From: Methanobacteriota archaeon
Lineage (GTDB): Archaea > Thermoplasmatota > Poseidoniia > MGIII > CG-Epi1
Length of the DNA stretch: 47,496 bases
Assembly: GCA_014240055.1 (NCBI GenBank)
Contig: JAAZXP010000003.1
Coordinates: 10,600 to 58,095, forward strand
Direction: 5' to 3'
This document shows, in pieces, positions 7,679 to 16,205 of the stretch. The translations under genes were made by a program, and so were the position numbers. Numbering within the stretch: the first letter of the stretch is position 1; each line of letters opens with the position of its first letter. The notes below the pieces were generated by a model that saw only the letters and a list, made by a program, of their open reading frames with translations, was not told the DNA's origin and made no database searches.

Positions 7679-9784
7679 TTAACCAGTAATAAGCGGTAGA
7701 ACATAGTAAATTGCTAAGAAAGTTCCGAGTAAAGCTTCACCCACTATACAACCTGTAGCAATCATATAGGTGTTCAATAATTTCATGGTCCGTTCCTTTT
7801 CACTTAATCCTTTTTTCTCGACTTCAACATCAAGGAAACGGCTTTCCCAATAGTCTCTCAATCCTCCACCGACGACCATCGGTAATGTTACGACCATAGG
7901 GAGGTACATCCCTAATCCAAATGCAGTTCCCATGCCAGTTAACAATTCCATAAAAACACCAATTATTACTCCGACAGTTAATAGACTCCAAGGAGTTTGG
8001 CCGCCAAGCATAATTTGCGCAAAAGCTGCGAATGCATTAGCTTGAGGAGCATATAATATCAAATCACCGCGAGCTAAAGCTAATGATAATAATCCTGCAA
8101 ATAATGCAGCAACAATAGTGCCGGGAATAATTCCAACTAATTCAGTTTTCATAATGTGCATTGGGCGATTTCCAACATACAGTCCTGGCTTGTAATCTCC
8201 AATTACAGTTCCAGACATAGAGATCGCACCTCCGAAAACAGTGGTGCCAACTAAAGCTAAAACTGCAGTATCACTTTCATTCAAACCAATTGCTTTGAAA
8301 ATTAAGACTAGCATTAAAAGAACAATAAAACTAGTTCCAGAAACAGGTTCAATACTGGTTTCACCCATGACTTTTACTGCGATTGCACCTAACGCAAAAG
8401 TCGTTAAACATAAAACAAGTGAAAAAATAAATGAAGCAAAGAAACCAAATTGAGTTGAAAAAGTAAGAGTAATTCCAATTAAGGAGACGAGTAAGAGAAT
8501 GGGAATATGACTGATAGGCCATTCATACCATCCCCTTCCTTCAATGTAATCTTTTCTTGCAGCATCATCACTTTCTCCTTTGAAAATATCTATAACATCA
8601 GAAGCCGTAGTTTTGAAAACAGGAGCCATTTTCAACAATCCTGTAATTCCTCCACCTAGGATTGCACCTATTGCCATAGGTCTTGCGACATAGCTGTAAG
8701 AGTAGATAGACCCAATTGGTGCAAATTGACTAACTGAATGATAATTCCCATCTAGAGGATAATAGAAAGGATAGTCATACTGATATGCCAATGGAGTCAC
8801 AATGAACCAAGTAAAAAAAGTTCCTAAGCTTACCAATAAAGCGACGCGGAATCTCATGAACCAACCAATTGCTCCCATCATAGGAGTTAATTCAAACCCT
8901 AACCAAGTATAGTTAGTAATTGGATTACTCATAGGTACCATCAAATCAGCACCATCATACCATTCGATATTTTTAGAAGCAGAAGTCAAGAAAGATTCTT
9001 TAACTTCCTCACCAGCAGCATCATATGTTCCTGTTCCGAATATAGGCCAATCTCTCAAGAAAGTAAATAGCATAACTACGGCGGTTGAAATCCCTACAAG
9101 TCGGATAGAGTGCATGGCACCTTCCATACCTCCTTCTTTGGAAGTTTCTCCTGCAATGTCCATTAGTTTAATATTTGCTTCAAAACCAGGAAGAGGCAAT
9201 GGATCTTCTACTAACCAAACTCTTCTAAAAATAATAAAATAGAGACAACCTAGAAATCCGCCAAGTATAGAGGCAATCATAGCCACTCCAGCTAAAGCCC
9301 AAGAATCAGGTAAAAGTAACGAAGAATCAACAAGATAACTACCATTCATTTCATATTTAGGCGAGTATGCTAATAGATAAATTGCAGGATAAGTGAAAAC
9401 AAATCCAGTACAGACCATAGAAGCTCCAGTTGAAGCTGATGCAGACAGATTAACTTCTCCAGGAGACCATCTTAGAGCCATTGCAGAAAGATAAGCTACA
9501 TACCAAGAACCAGAGACAATCATTCCAACTTTTAAACCGACATATTGATTAATTATTGCAAATAGAATACCAATTACTAATCCCAGAAGCATTTGGTTCC
9601 ATTTCCACTTAGTAGTCCCAAATCCATCGCGTTTGTTTTTTTCTTCTAAATATTCTTCCAAAACTTCCGTATTAAAATTGGCATACATCTCAGTATCGAA
9701 GTAATCCAAAGTACCTTTTTCGATGGCTTTCAAACCTTCAGGAGTAGGAGTTTGGCGATATGCTGAAGTGCGAACTTTACTCAT
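7679..9784 (-). CDS. OPT-family transporter (peptide or metal-chelate uptake)
   Basis: 701 aa. An N-terminal cytosolic stretch of about 60 residues is followed by some 14-16 hydrophobic helices. Motifs of the oligopeptide transporter superfamily include NQYVGLKVGM near the first helix, SASASTGASMVCTG, FRVALLVSLGTFFTW and VARPMAIGAILGGG. OPT members take up oligopeptides or metal-peptide complexes with protons. Pairing with an SSS symporter downstream (3-bp gap) and a secreted subtilase nearby suggests scavenging of protein breakdown products. A TATA-like TATTATACC (minus strand) about 27-35 bp upstream of the ATG implies a leaderless message. The exact substrate is uncertain. Confidence 0.87.
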   Translation of the reverse strand: MSKVRTSAYRQTPTPEGLKAIEKGTLDYFDTEMYANFNTEVLEEYLEEKNKRDGFGTTKWKWNQMLLGLVIGILFAIINQYVGLKVGMIVSGSWYVAYLSAMALRWSPGEVNLSASASTGASMVCTGFVFTYPAIYLLAYSPKYEMNGSYLVDSSLLLPDSWALAGVAMIASILGGFLGCLYFIIFRRVWLVEDPLPLPGFEANIKLMDIAGETSKEGGMEGAMHSIRLVGISTAVVMLFTFLRDWPIFGTGTYDAAGEEVKESFLTSASKNIEWYDGADLMVPMSNPITNYTWLGFELTPMMGAIGWFMRFRVALLVSLGTFFTWFIVTPLAYQYDYPFYYPLDGNYHSVSQFAPIGSIYSYSYVARPMAIGAILGGGITGLLKMAPVFKTTASDVIDIFKGESDDAARKDYIEGRGWYEWPISHIPILLLVSLIGITLTFSTQFGFFASFIFSLVLCLTTFALGAIAVKVMGETSIEPVSGTSFIVLLMLVLIFKAIGLNESDTAVLALVGTTVFGGAISMSGTVIGDYKPGLYVGNRPMHIMKTELVGIIPGTIVAALFAGLLSLALARGDLILYAPQANAFAAFAQIMLGGQTPWSLLTVGVIIGVFMELLTGMGTAFGLGMYLPMVVTLPMVVGGGLRDYWESRFLDVEVEKKGLSEKERTMKLLNTYMIATGCIVGEALLGTFLAIYYVLPLITG

Positions 9785-9810
9785 TTGAGATAAGCAAACA
9801 AAGACCGTAG

Positions 9811-9819
9811 GGTATAATA
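9811..9819 (-). promoter_or_regulatory. Probable TATA box of the OPT/SSS operon
   Basis: Plus-strand GGTATAATA reads TATTATACC on the minus strand and ends 27 bp upstream of ATG 9784, the position expected for a leaderless archaeal transcript. Confidence 0.4.
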
Positions 9820-9848
9820 CATATTGTGTATAAATTTACAGTAGGAAC

Positions 9849-9856
9849 CTTTAAAG
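9849..9856 (+). promoter_or_regulatory. Candidate TATA box for the CARDB-like surface protein gene
   Basis: CTTTAAAG ends about 23 bp before ATG 9880, compatible with a leaderless transcript. A stronger-looking TATAAATTT at 9829-9837 lies further upstream and would give a leader of about 20 nt. The sequence does not decide between them. Confidence 0.35.
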
Positions 9857-9879
9857 AATGGTCACAAGTTCAAAATTAG

Positions 9880-11391
9880 ATGCAGATACTCTCGAGGAGC
9901 ATACTTGCCGTCGCTTTTTTTGCGATAATTATGTTATCCCAATCGGCCCAAGCTGAGGAATCTGACGACTTTAATACTTTAGATTTATACTTCTATGGAG
10001 ACTTAGATAATGGTGATGGCAACATATCTACAAGGATGCCAACATCAGATACAGACACTCAGAGCGATTGCCCTCAGGACGGGAATAGACTTTCTTGGCC
10101 GGGACAAGATAGACAATGGCAAAATGTAGGCTCTTGGGAAACTCTAATGCAAACACCCGGATCTGTAGCTAGTGGAGATTATACTTTTACAATATGGGCA
10201 AATTCAACACAAGGAACAGTTGAAGACGTTCAGTTTAGAATAACAATCTTTATTGGTGATTCTGGAGGTATTACGGAAACATCGCAATCCAAGACGATTA
10301 CCGATTCGAGTGAAGTAGCGACCCGTTTTGACATTAATTTTGACATATCTAACGCTAGTTTTAGCGATCCCGATGTGACCAATGATGATGATTTTATAAT
10401 TGATTTAGAGTACTCTGGAGGAGATCCTGGTGAAAATCCACTCACAGGCGGTTCACCAACAGAGCAAATAGTAGTTTTAACTTCTAGTGCTGAGCATCCT
10501 GCAGGAGTAGGCAATCTTACGATAAACCATTACAAGGCTTGGTTTCCAGAAATAGTTGTAGAAGATTTTTCAGAGCGCGTATTTGTTAAAACACAAGTTC
10601 AAAGTGCGTTTGGAGTCTCAGATATCAATTCAAACGATTGGACTTTAGGCGTATACGGCCTTTCATCAGGTAACCAGGGTTTAACTGCTGATTTTAGTAT
10701 GAAATCCATAAATAATGACACTCATGAAGTTTCCTTTTATTGGTATTATAATCAAGATTTAGCCATAAGTGACACTTATCATTTCTTTATTCAAATAACT
10801 GACATTCAGCAAAATACATGGGAAGTTGAATCTGATGAAGATTTATACTTAGTCATCCATGGATATGAAATTGATAATTACATAGGTTCAGGAGATATTC
10901 AGATTAATAATCAAACTGGAGTTCCTACGGTAAAGGCAGGCAGTTCATTCACAGTCGATATTAGAATATCTGCACAAGGAGATCCTTTGATTTCGTATAA
11001 TCCAATTCCAGTCTCAGTTGTTTGGGTTTCAGGAACAAATGAAATTGTTTTGTATGAAACTGCAGTATTTGCAAAACCTGGCGCATCAGTCACTATATCT
11101 TATAGGCACACATTCGAAGAAAATGGAGAATATTTAATTAAAGTGATAATTGACAGAGGCAATCTAATAGCTGAATCGAATGAAAATAACAATATTGCCG
11201 AATATTTATTGACGGTCGATGAGCCGGAAAAAGAAGATATGTTACAGTCAATAATAGATAATCTGACTGGCGGCGGTACAACTTCGATGATATTATTGGT
11301 ATCAGTAGCATCTATCATATTGGCTGTTTTATTTCTGAATCGTAATAAAGTAGCTACTGACTTTGATTGGGAGGAAGACGATGAATTCTAA
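9880..11391 (+). CDS. Secreted surface protein with CARDB-like domain and C-terminal membrane anchor
   Basis: 503 aa. The signal peptide is about 1-25 (ALA-type end, SAQAEES). The long extracellular part is acidic and beta-rich, with a possible disulfide region near Cys64. A CARDB-like Ig-type domain lies at about 345-450, ending in the hallmark ESNENNNIAEYLLTV. A single membrane helix at about 468-488 precedes a short acidic cytosolic tail (FDWEEDDEF). Such proteins are cell-surface adhesins or scaffolds in archaea; no catalytic motif is seen. It overlaps the start of the next gene by 11 bp, suggesting coupled expression. It diverges from the OPT/SSS operon across a 95-bp promoter region. 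Confidence 0.8.
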   Translation: MQILSRSILAVAFFAIIMLSQSAQAEESDDFNTLDLYFYGDLDNGDGNISTRMPTSDTDTQSDCPQDGNRLSWPGQDRQWQNVGSWETLMQTPGSVASGDYTFTIWANSTQGTVEDVQFRITIFIGDSGGITETSQSKTITDSSEVATRFDINFDISNASFSDPDVTNDDDFIIDLEYSGGDPGENPLTGGSPTEQIVVLTSSAEHPAGVGNLTINHYKAWFPEIVVEDFSERVFVKTQVQSAFGVSDINSNDWTLGVYGLSSGNQGLTADFSMKSINNDTHEVSFYWYYNQDLAISDTYHFFIQITDIQQNTWEVESDEDLYLVIHGYEIDNYIGSGDIQINNQTGVPTVKAGSSFTVDIRISAQGDPLISYNPIPVSVVWVSGTNEIVLYETAVFAKPGASVTISYRHTFEENGEYLIKVIIDRGNLIAESNENNNIAEYLLTVDEPEKEDMLQSIIDNLTGGGTTSMILLVSVASIILAVLFLNRNKVATDFDWEEDDEF

Positions 11392-11779
11392 AATGGATAT
11401 ACGAGGGTACAAGCCAGCCGATGAAACTTTTTATGAGTACAAAGATGAAGAGGAAACTCCGCGCGGCACCCATTATCAAAAGATAGATGATGAAGATATT
11501 GAAGCTTCAACAATTGGCAGATATGCAGAAACGAAAGATTTCAAGCATTGGCCTTTCAAAGTAGGTAATGCAATGACTAATAATGTCCCTGAAGAGGTCC
11601 AACATAAAGTGGATGATGGCGGCAGTAGTGGGTATGCTACAATGAATCAGTTCATGAAAGAAGATAGTGCCAAAGAGCAAGCTTGGGTCGATAGAGAAAA
11701 TGATAGCATTTTCTCCCTTGCAATCAACAACTGGTTTGGTATGAAAGATTATATTATGTCTTATTTTCCAAAGAAATAA
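11381..11779 (+). CDS. Hypothetical soluble protein coupled to the surface-protein gene
   Basis: 132 aa from ATG 11381, which lies inside the last codons of the preceding gene (11-bp overlap); an upstream in-frame ATG at 11363 would lie deeper in that gene and is less likely. The product is charged and lacks a signal peptide or clear membrane helix. An N-terminal acidic region (YEYKDEEETP) is followed by a mid-region with DFKHWPFKVGNAM and a C-terminal hydrophobic/aromatic stretch (SLAINNWFGMKDYIMSYF) that could associate with a membrane. I do not recognise it. Coupling suggests that it works with the anchored CARDB-like protein. Confidence 0.7.
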   Translation: MNSKMDIRGYKPADETFYEYKDEEETPRGTHYQKIDDEDIEASTIGRYAETKDFKHWPFKVGNAMTNNVPEEVQHKVDDGGSSGYATMNQFMKEDSAKEQAWVDRENDSIFSLAINNWFGMKDYIMSYFPKK

Positions 11780-11786
11780 TATTTCT

Positions 11787-11909
11787 TCAATATTTTTGAC
11801 GCTTGATAAAAGGCGTAGAATACATTTTTTCTTTCAACCATTCAAATTCAGATGTATCTTCCCATATAGGCTCTAGAGTAGAAAGAAAATCTTTTAATTC
11901 TTTAGCCAT
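11787..11909 (-). CDS. Possible 40-aa protein downstream of radA
   Basis: ATG 11909 overlaps the last codons of radA by 8 bp and the frame ends at TGA 11787-11789. The 40 residues look helical and charged: MAKELKDFLSTLEPIWED, then EFEWLKEKMYSTPFIKRQKY. The overlap pattern resembles other coupled junctions here, and it fills an otherwise empty 122-bp gap between converging genes. A chance ORF of this size cannot be excluded. Confidence 0.35.
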   Translation of the reverse strand: MAKELKDFLSTLEPIWEDTSEFEWLKEKMYSTPFIKRQKY

Positions 11910-12855
11910 TTCGAATACCGTCTTCAGTAATACTTACCAAAGCTTCATTTTCAGGCAAGTGCGGAGAATCTACAAGTCGACAAACACGTTTACCGGCTTT
12001 TCCTCTTCTTAAATATATTCTAAACTTAGACGTGTGCCCTACTATATTTCCACCAATTGGCTTTGTAGGATCTCCAAAGAATGCGGCTGGATTCGATGAA
12101 ACTTGATTAGTTACTACAACTGCAGCATTATGCAAATCTCCAAATCGAGCTAATTCTTTCATATGGGCACTAATTTTACCTTGCCTATCTGACAATGTCC
12201 CTCTTCCAATATATTCTGCACGGAAGGCTCCAGTTAGAGAATCTACAGCTAACATTTTGATTGGATTTGTCTTAGCCATTTCATTTACTTTTTCTACCAT
12301 TAACATTTGCTGATGAGAGTTATACGCACGCCCAACATGTATTTTACTTAGAACTTCATCTGGATCTAAATCAAAAGCTTTTGACATAGAAATTATTCTT
12401 TCAGGTCTGAAAGTGTTTTCGGTATCTATTATTGCAACTTCTCCTCCTAAACCTCCTTGTTCCACCGGCAATGTAGCATTTACAGCAAGCTGTAGAATAA
12501 ATTGTGTTTTTCCAGAACCGTATTGCCCATAGAATTCAGTTATTGATTGAGTTTCAACACCTCCTCCTAATAATTCATCAAATGTACTAGAGGATGTCGT
12601 GAGCTTACCTACAGTAGCTCGCTTCTCCATTAATTCAGTTCCTGTAAGGAAAGAACCGATATCGGCAGCTTTCCTAGCCTCCAATACAAATTTAGCACAA
12701 GATTCCTTTCCAATGCCTGTAGCATCAGAAAGTGTCCCCGGTGCTTGCGTTCCTATTGCTTCTAAGGTATCGTATCCTGCTTCTCTAAGTTTATCTGCGA
12801 TAGCTGGGCCAACACCTGGAAGATCTTCTACAACTTTTATTTTTACTTCGCTCAT
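11902..12855 (-). CDS. radA: DNA repair and recombination protein RadA
   Basis: 317 aa, usual length for archaeal RadA (Rad51/RecA family), the recombinase that forms filaments on ssDNA and catalyses strand exchange. An N-terminal helix-hairpin-helix domain (about 5-60, LPGVGPAIADKL and ATGIGKESC) precedes the ATPase core. Walker A is GQYGSGKT (110-117); Walker B is MLAVDSLTG with Asp205. The L1/L2 DNA-binding loops fall around 215-265 (DRQGKISAHMKEL, NQVSSNPAAFFGD). Its ATG is directly adjacent to the stop of the RPA-associated gene, placing recombinase and ssDNA-binding proteins in one operon. Identification is secure. Confidence 0.97.
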   Translation of the reverse strand: MSEVKIKVVEDLPGVGPAIADKLREAGYDTLEAIGTQAPGTLSDATGIGKESCAKFVLEARKAADIGSFLTGTELMEKRATVGKLTTSSSTFDELLGGGVETQSITEFYGQYGSGKTQFILQLAVNATLPVEQGGLGGEVAIIDTENTFRPERIISMSKAFDLDPDEVLSKIHVGRAYNSHQQMLMVEKVNEMAKTNPIKMLAVDSLTGAFRAEYIGRGTLSDRQGKISAHMKELARFGDLHNAAVVVTNQVSSNPAAFFGDPTKPIGGNIVGHTSKFRIYLRRGKAGKRVCRLVDSPHLPENEALVSITEDGIRNG

Positions 12856-13839
12856 TTATGCCTCCTTATAGTGGTTAAATCTAGGTTGATAGATCAAGCC
12901 TTGATCAGTTAAAGAATCAAGAACTTCATCTAGCATGGGTCCGTCTACACCTTCCATTGAGATTGCAATGCCTAGATCATCATAGTAAATCCCATCTCCT
13001 TCATCCATTTTTCGAATCAAATTCATAACTTTTGATTCATTATCGTCTGTTTTTTTATCTTCAGTTACCTTTTCAGTTTCAACTTCCGTTTCTGGTTTTT
13101 CTTCTTTAGATATTTCAGTTTCAACTTTCGTTTCCGGGTTTTCTTTTTCAGATTGAACTGCTGCGTCAATATTATCTCCAGCAGATTCAAATTCTCCGGT
13201 AAATTCGCTTTCAGGTGATTCTAATTCTCCACCAGCTAAACGTGTTAAACAGTTGTATAATAGTGCTTGATAATTTTCAAGAGCAACACTTTGATAAAAT
13301 TCTCTTGAAAGTTTTATTCCGTCCATTTCCCGATCATTAAGTTTAAGTTTCCCAAAATCTTCTTCATTATCAAAGGCTTTAGTTGCTTTTATTCGAAGCA
13401 TGAGTCCATCACACGCCCTCACAGCCCAATGATTAACTTCCTTCATTGTAACTGCACGGATACTTTCAGGTTGAACGCTCACATATGTTCTTTCACTATC
13501 TTCAGGGGTACGTGCACGAACTTTACCTACACAAAGGACTGGAACTCCAACTTCTAACTTAGACAGAGCAGCAGCTCCTTCTGGGTTATATTGTCCAGCT
13601 TGGAGATAGTAATAATCGCCATTTGGATCAATTACTCTTGCAGTATAGAAGGGATCTTCTTCACTTCCTCGATTTTCTATTTGATCTAAAACTCCAGCAA
13701 TTAGAACTCGTGAAAGTTTTCCCCCTATTTCAGATATCAGATACGTTGGAGAGTATTCTCGATCTTCTACATGTTTTTCAATTGAAGAAGCTAGTTCTTG
13801 AGCTAGTACAAGAATTCCCGGTTCTCTTCTTTGAGCCAT
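12856..13839 (-). CDS. RPA-associated protein (COG3390-type)
   Basis: 327 aa. The N-terminal half (about 20-200) has an OB-fold-like pattern (KLSRVLIAGVLDQIE, FYTARVIDPNGDYYYLQAGQY) shared with archaeal RPA-associated proteins, which are encoded next to RPA and thought to act with it in ssDNA handling. A low-complexity acidic/Lys linker (about 215-270, repeated ET/EKP/VETE units) follows. The C-terminus (about 270-325) resembles a winged-helix module (VMNLIRKMDEGDGIYYDDL and onward), recalling the RPA32 layout of OB fold, linker and wHTH. It is adjacent to both RPA and RadA without a gap. The family call rests on context plus pattern. Confidence 0.8.
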   Translation of the reverse strand: MAQRREPGILVLAQELASSIEKHVEDREYSPTYLISEIGGKLSRVLIAGVLDQIENRGSEEDPFYTARVIDPNGDYYYLQAGQYNPEGAAALSKLEVGVPVLCVGKVRARTPEDSERTYVSVQPESIRAVTMKEVNHWAVRACDGLMLRIKATKAFDNEEDFGKLKLNDREMDGIKLSREFYQSVALENYQALLYNCLTRLAGGELESPESEFTGEFESAGDNIDAAVQSEKENPETKVETEISKEEKPETEVETEKVTEDKKTDDNESKVMNLIRKMDEGDGIYYDDLGIAISMEGVDGPMLDEVLDSLTDQGLIYQPRFNHYKEA

Positions 13840-15165
13840 TTAGCCCTCCAATGCAGCTAAAAACTGGCGTGCGGCGCTAGGAACATCAATTTCAGTTGCA
13901 GGTTCACAACTCTTTGCAAAAAAGGATAATCCATATTCATCAGACCTTGCAAATCCTCTCAATTTTAAAGGCTTCAGCAATAATGCATCTTCAATTTCCT
14001 CAAATAAGGCTTCAGGCCCAAAATTTTCTTTAACAAATTCGAGACAAGAATCAATATCTCTTCCTAATAATTTTTCAGTTATTTCACGATTGAGATATGC
14101 AGTACAAGATCCTGAACCATCATCAAAAATCATTTTTATTCTAAGATCAGGAGTTGCATTTTTACGATCATCTCCGTTCTTGATTAAGCGATTAGTTTCT
14201 TTATCTCTGAATATTAGTCCACTTCCTTCACGTATGTTGAATACATGGCCTTCTACGACAGCATCAGAAGCTCCGTTACGCTCATCTAGTTGTGATAATG
14301 AATACATTACTCCATTTTCATATTCTTGTAGAGACGGCAATGAACTATCTTCAATATCTGTAAATTTAGTATATTCTCCAAATTGTAAATCAGGTCCATT
14401 GAATTCTTTTACATATGCATTTTCAATTTTATATGTTTTTCCAGCAATAATATTATGGTCTTCCCAAGAGGTAAATCGACAAGTTCCAGTACTGTCTCCT
14501 ACAGTACCTCCAAAAATAGTCTTAGGTTCATTTTTTACAGTTATTTTCCGTGTTTCCACATCAATAATGCGTAGTTTAACAGAAACGTTACTCATTCCTG
14601 GCTTTAGATCTACTAATTGAAATTCTTGTCCCGGTTGAGCGGCTTTACTTTTAATGACTCCTAAATCTAAATTTTCTAAGTCTTTATCTTCTATTTTTTT
14701 GATACTGCCTTCATTTATGTTTAAAGTGATAATATCATTCCAACTTTTTGAATATGCATTTAGAACTTCTATAGTGTCTCCACTTTCGAAATCAAAGTTT
14801 TCACTCCAGTATGAATATCGCATTCGCATAGTTGAATCTCCGATTTCACCTTCGAAAAGAACTTTCTGAGCGCCTTCTTTAGTAGTAATTTCTTTTCTAA
14901 ATACAGATACAATTTTAGCTTTAAACTGGATATTACTTTCACCAGGTTTAATTTGTGCCAGTAATCTCTGGGCATCTACTTGTAAAACATTAGGGTTTCC
15001 ATAGTGTTTTCTTACAATTGATTCTTTGGCTGTTGCCAAATCAATTCCATATTCTTCTACGTATCTTTTTAATTCAGTTATGATTACGTTTCTTTCTAGC
15101 TTATCGCCGATTGCCTTAACAATATCGTCGACATGTGTTTCAAAATCCGCTTCGTTCGTTTGCAT
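13840..15165 (-). CDS. Replication protein A (RPA/SSB), large multi-OB subunit
   Basis: 441 aa. An N-terminal helical segment (about 1-50) precedes at least three OB-fold repeats: near 60-150 (KAKIVSVFRKE to DTIEVLNAYSKSW), 180-270 (VSVKLRIIDVETRK to KTYKIENAYVKEF), and 300-400 (AVVEGHVFNIREGSGLIFR and onward). This is the archaeal/eukaryotic RPA70-like ssDNA-binding protein protecting ssDNA in replication and repair. No clear zinc finger is present. ATG 15165 has a strong AAGGAGGA Shine-Dalgarno about 9 nt upstream, so this operon is leadered. It heads the RPA / RPA-associated / RadA operon, divergent from the single-OB SSB gene. Confidence 0.92.
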   Translation of the reverse strand: MQTNEADFETHVDDIVKAIGDKLERNVIITELKRYVEEYGIDLATAKESIVRKHYGNPNVLQVDAQRLLAQIKPGESNIQFKAKIVSVFRKEITTKEGAQKVLFEGEIGDSTMRMRYSYWSENFDFESGDTIEVLNAYSKSWNDIITLNINEGSIKKIEDKDLENLDLGVIKSKAAQPGQEFQLVDLKPGMSNVSVKLRIIDVETRKITVKNEPKTIFGGTVGDSTGTCRFTSWEDHNIIAGKTYKIENAYVKEFNGPDLQFGEYTKFTDIEDSSLPSLQEYENGVMYSLSQLDERNGASDAVVEGHVFNIREGSGLIFRDKETNRLIKNGDDRKNATPDLRIKMIFDDGSGSCTAYLNREITEKLLGRDIDSCLEFVKENFGPEALFEEIEDALLLKPLKLRGFARSDEYGLSFFAKSCEPATEIDVPSAARQFLAALEG

Positions 15166-15186
15166 TTTTGTTGTCCTCCTTGTTTC

Positions 15187-15208
15187 GATTCGTTGACAAA
15201 TTCGAATC
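15187..15208. promoter_or_regulatory. Inverted repeat in the RPA leader/operator
   Basis: GATTCG (15187-15192) and CGAATC (15203-15208) form a perfect 6-bp inverted repeat with a 10-bp spacer. It lies between the RPA start and the TATA element, about where minus-strand transcription should begin, so it could be an operator or a leader hairpin. Confidence 0.4.
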
Positions 15209-15229
15209 TATCCATTACTACTACTAAGG

Positions 15230-15239
15230 GTATATATAC
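15230..15239 (-). promoter_or_regulatory. Palindromic TATA element in RPA/SSB divergent region
   Basis: GTATATATAC is a perfect 10-bp palindrome, the best TATA match in the 149-bp divergent region. For the RPA operon it would place the transcript start near 15205-15210, leaving a leader of about 40 nt that includes the Shine-Dalgarno. Confidence 0.5.
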
Positions 15240-15252
15240 TTTTGGGTTTTAT

Positions 15253-15271
15253 CCCTTTTCCCCTAAAAGGG
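15253..15271. promoter_or_regulatory. Perfect inverted repeat, candidate operator between divergent promoters
   Basis: CCCTTTT, a 5-bp spacer CCCCT and AAAAGGG form a perfect 7-bp inverted repeat. It lies between the probable RPA TATA element (15230-15239) and an AT-rich CTATTATGG (about 15279-15287) at the expected TATA distance from the SSB ATG. A dimeric regulator bound here could control both operons. Confidence 0.45.
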
Positions 15272-15314
15272 TAACCGCCTATTATGGGTTTTTAGGGGGC
15301 GGCGAAGCATTATA

Positions 15315-15863
15315 ATGGACCCTCTCGTCGTAAAAGTAGGTGATAATTTGAAAATAGATGAGCTAACGCCAAGAACTGGTCGCGTTAATATGCCGGTTAA
15401 AGTATTGAGTTTAGAAGAACCTCGTTCAATGGATAACGGAACTGTAATTTGTGAAGGTTTAGTTGGAGATGAAACAGGAACAGTAATAATGAGTTTTTGG
15501 AACGATGAATGTGAAACGGTCGAAAACGGAATGACGATAAACCTCAAAGATGCTAGAGCCAATTTAGTAAGAGGATATATGCGAATTAGTTTAGGTAAAA
15601 AGGGAAGTATGTCAGTGTCTGAAACTTCACTTGAATCAATAAAAGAAAGTATTAATCTTTCTGATTTAGAATATGAAATGCCTAGATTTGGAAGAGATGG
15701 AGGAGGACGCGGAGGCCCTCGTGGAGGATCGCGCGGACCGCCAAGTCGCTGGGGTATTCTAATGAAATTAAAGAGAGATACAGGAAATAAAAAGTTCTTC
15801 AATAGAGACGATATGTCTGAAGAACAAATCGAAGCCGCCATTAAGGAAATGGGAGGCGAGTAA
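15315..15863 (+). CDS. Single-OB-fold ssDNA-binding protein (SOSS-B/crenarchaeal SSB type)
   Basis: 182 aa. One OB fold occupies about 10-110 (RVNMPVKVLSLEEPR, GLVGDETGTVIMSFWND, GMTINLKDARANLVRGYMRISLG), matching the compact SSB found in archaea and as human SOSS-B. A Gly/Arg-rich linker follows (about 125-145, FGRDGGGRGGPRGGSRG), then a C-terminal helical segment (NRDDMSEEQIEAAIKEMG). It should bind ssDNA in the cytosol during repair or replication. The gene diverges from the RPA operon, so both ssDNA-binding systems could share control. It overlaps or nearly abuts a downstream basic-tailed protein. The specific role relative to RPA is unknown. Confidence 0.83.
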   Translation: MDPLVVKVGDNLKIDELTPRTGRVNMPVKVLSLEEPRSMDNGTVICEGLVGDETGTVIMSFWNDECETVENGMTINLKDARANLVRGYMRISLGKKGSMSVSETSLESIKESINLSDLEYEMPRFGRDGGGRGGPRGGSRGPPSRWGILMKLKRDTGNKKFFNRDDMSEEQIEAAIKEMGGE

Positions 15864-15964
15864 CTCTGGCAAGAAGAGGGAGACACAGGCGCCGAGGACC
15901 CACCAAAGCCCAGCCCCCTCAAAGAAAAGATAAAAAAGTTCAAAAGAGAAATAAACCAAAGGCA

Positions 15965-16204
15965 ATGCTGAATGAAGGCCGTCGAACTGAATTATTGTAC
16001 TTTATGCGAGAAATAGTTTTACAGGCAGGCGTTTCTGAAAAATTAGCTGAGCCTTTTATGGCTTCTTTAGCTGCAAAAGGAGCTAGAGAATCAGTAAGTA
16101 ATGCAATGGAGTTTTTAGATTCTAAAATTGAAGAAGGGTTTATTTCAGAAGACACTAGAGATCCAATTAGAAAAGTAATGAAAAGATTTACAAAAATTCG
16201 TTGA
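15965..16204 (+). CDS. Hypothetical helical protein, start uncertain
   Basis: 79 aa from the first ATG. It is helical and charged (MLNEGRRTELLYFMREI, EKLAEPFMASLAAKGARES, a basic MKRFTKIR end) and not recognised. The frame stays open 99 nt upstream to a CTG at 15866 preceded by GGGAGG; the extra residues would be a very basic tail (ARRGRHRRRGPTK and onward), plausible for a nucleic-acid partner of the SSB. I give the ATG start as the conservative choice. Its stop is 1 bp before the next gene, so it lies in the SSB / aminotransferase-like operon. Confidence 0.6.
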   Translation: MLNEGRRTELLYFMREIVLQAGVSEKLAEPFMASLAAKGARESVSNAMEFLDSKIEEGFISEDTRDPIRKVMKRFTKIR

Positions 16205-16205
16205 A

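Noticed and set aside
15263-15943. Long minus-strand frame of 226 codons opposite the SSB gene
   Set aside because: It is antisense to the well-supported OB-fold gene, is rich in Pro/Ser/Gly from the reversed Gly/Arg linker, and has no recognisable domain.
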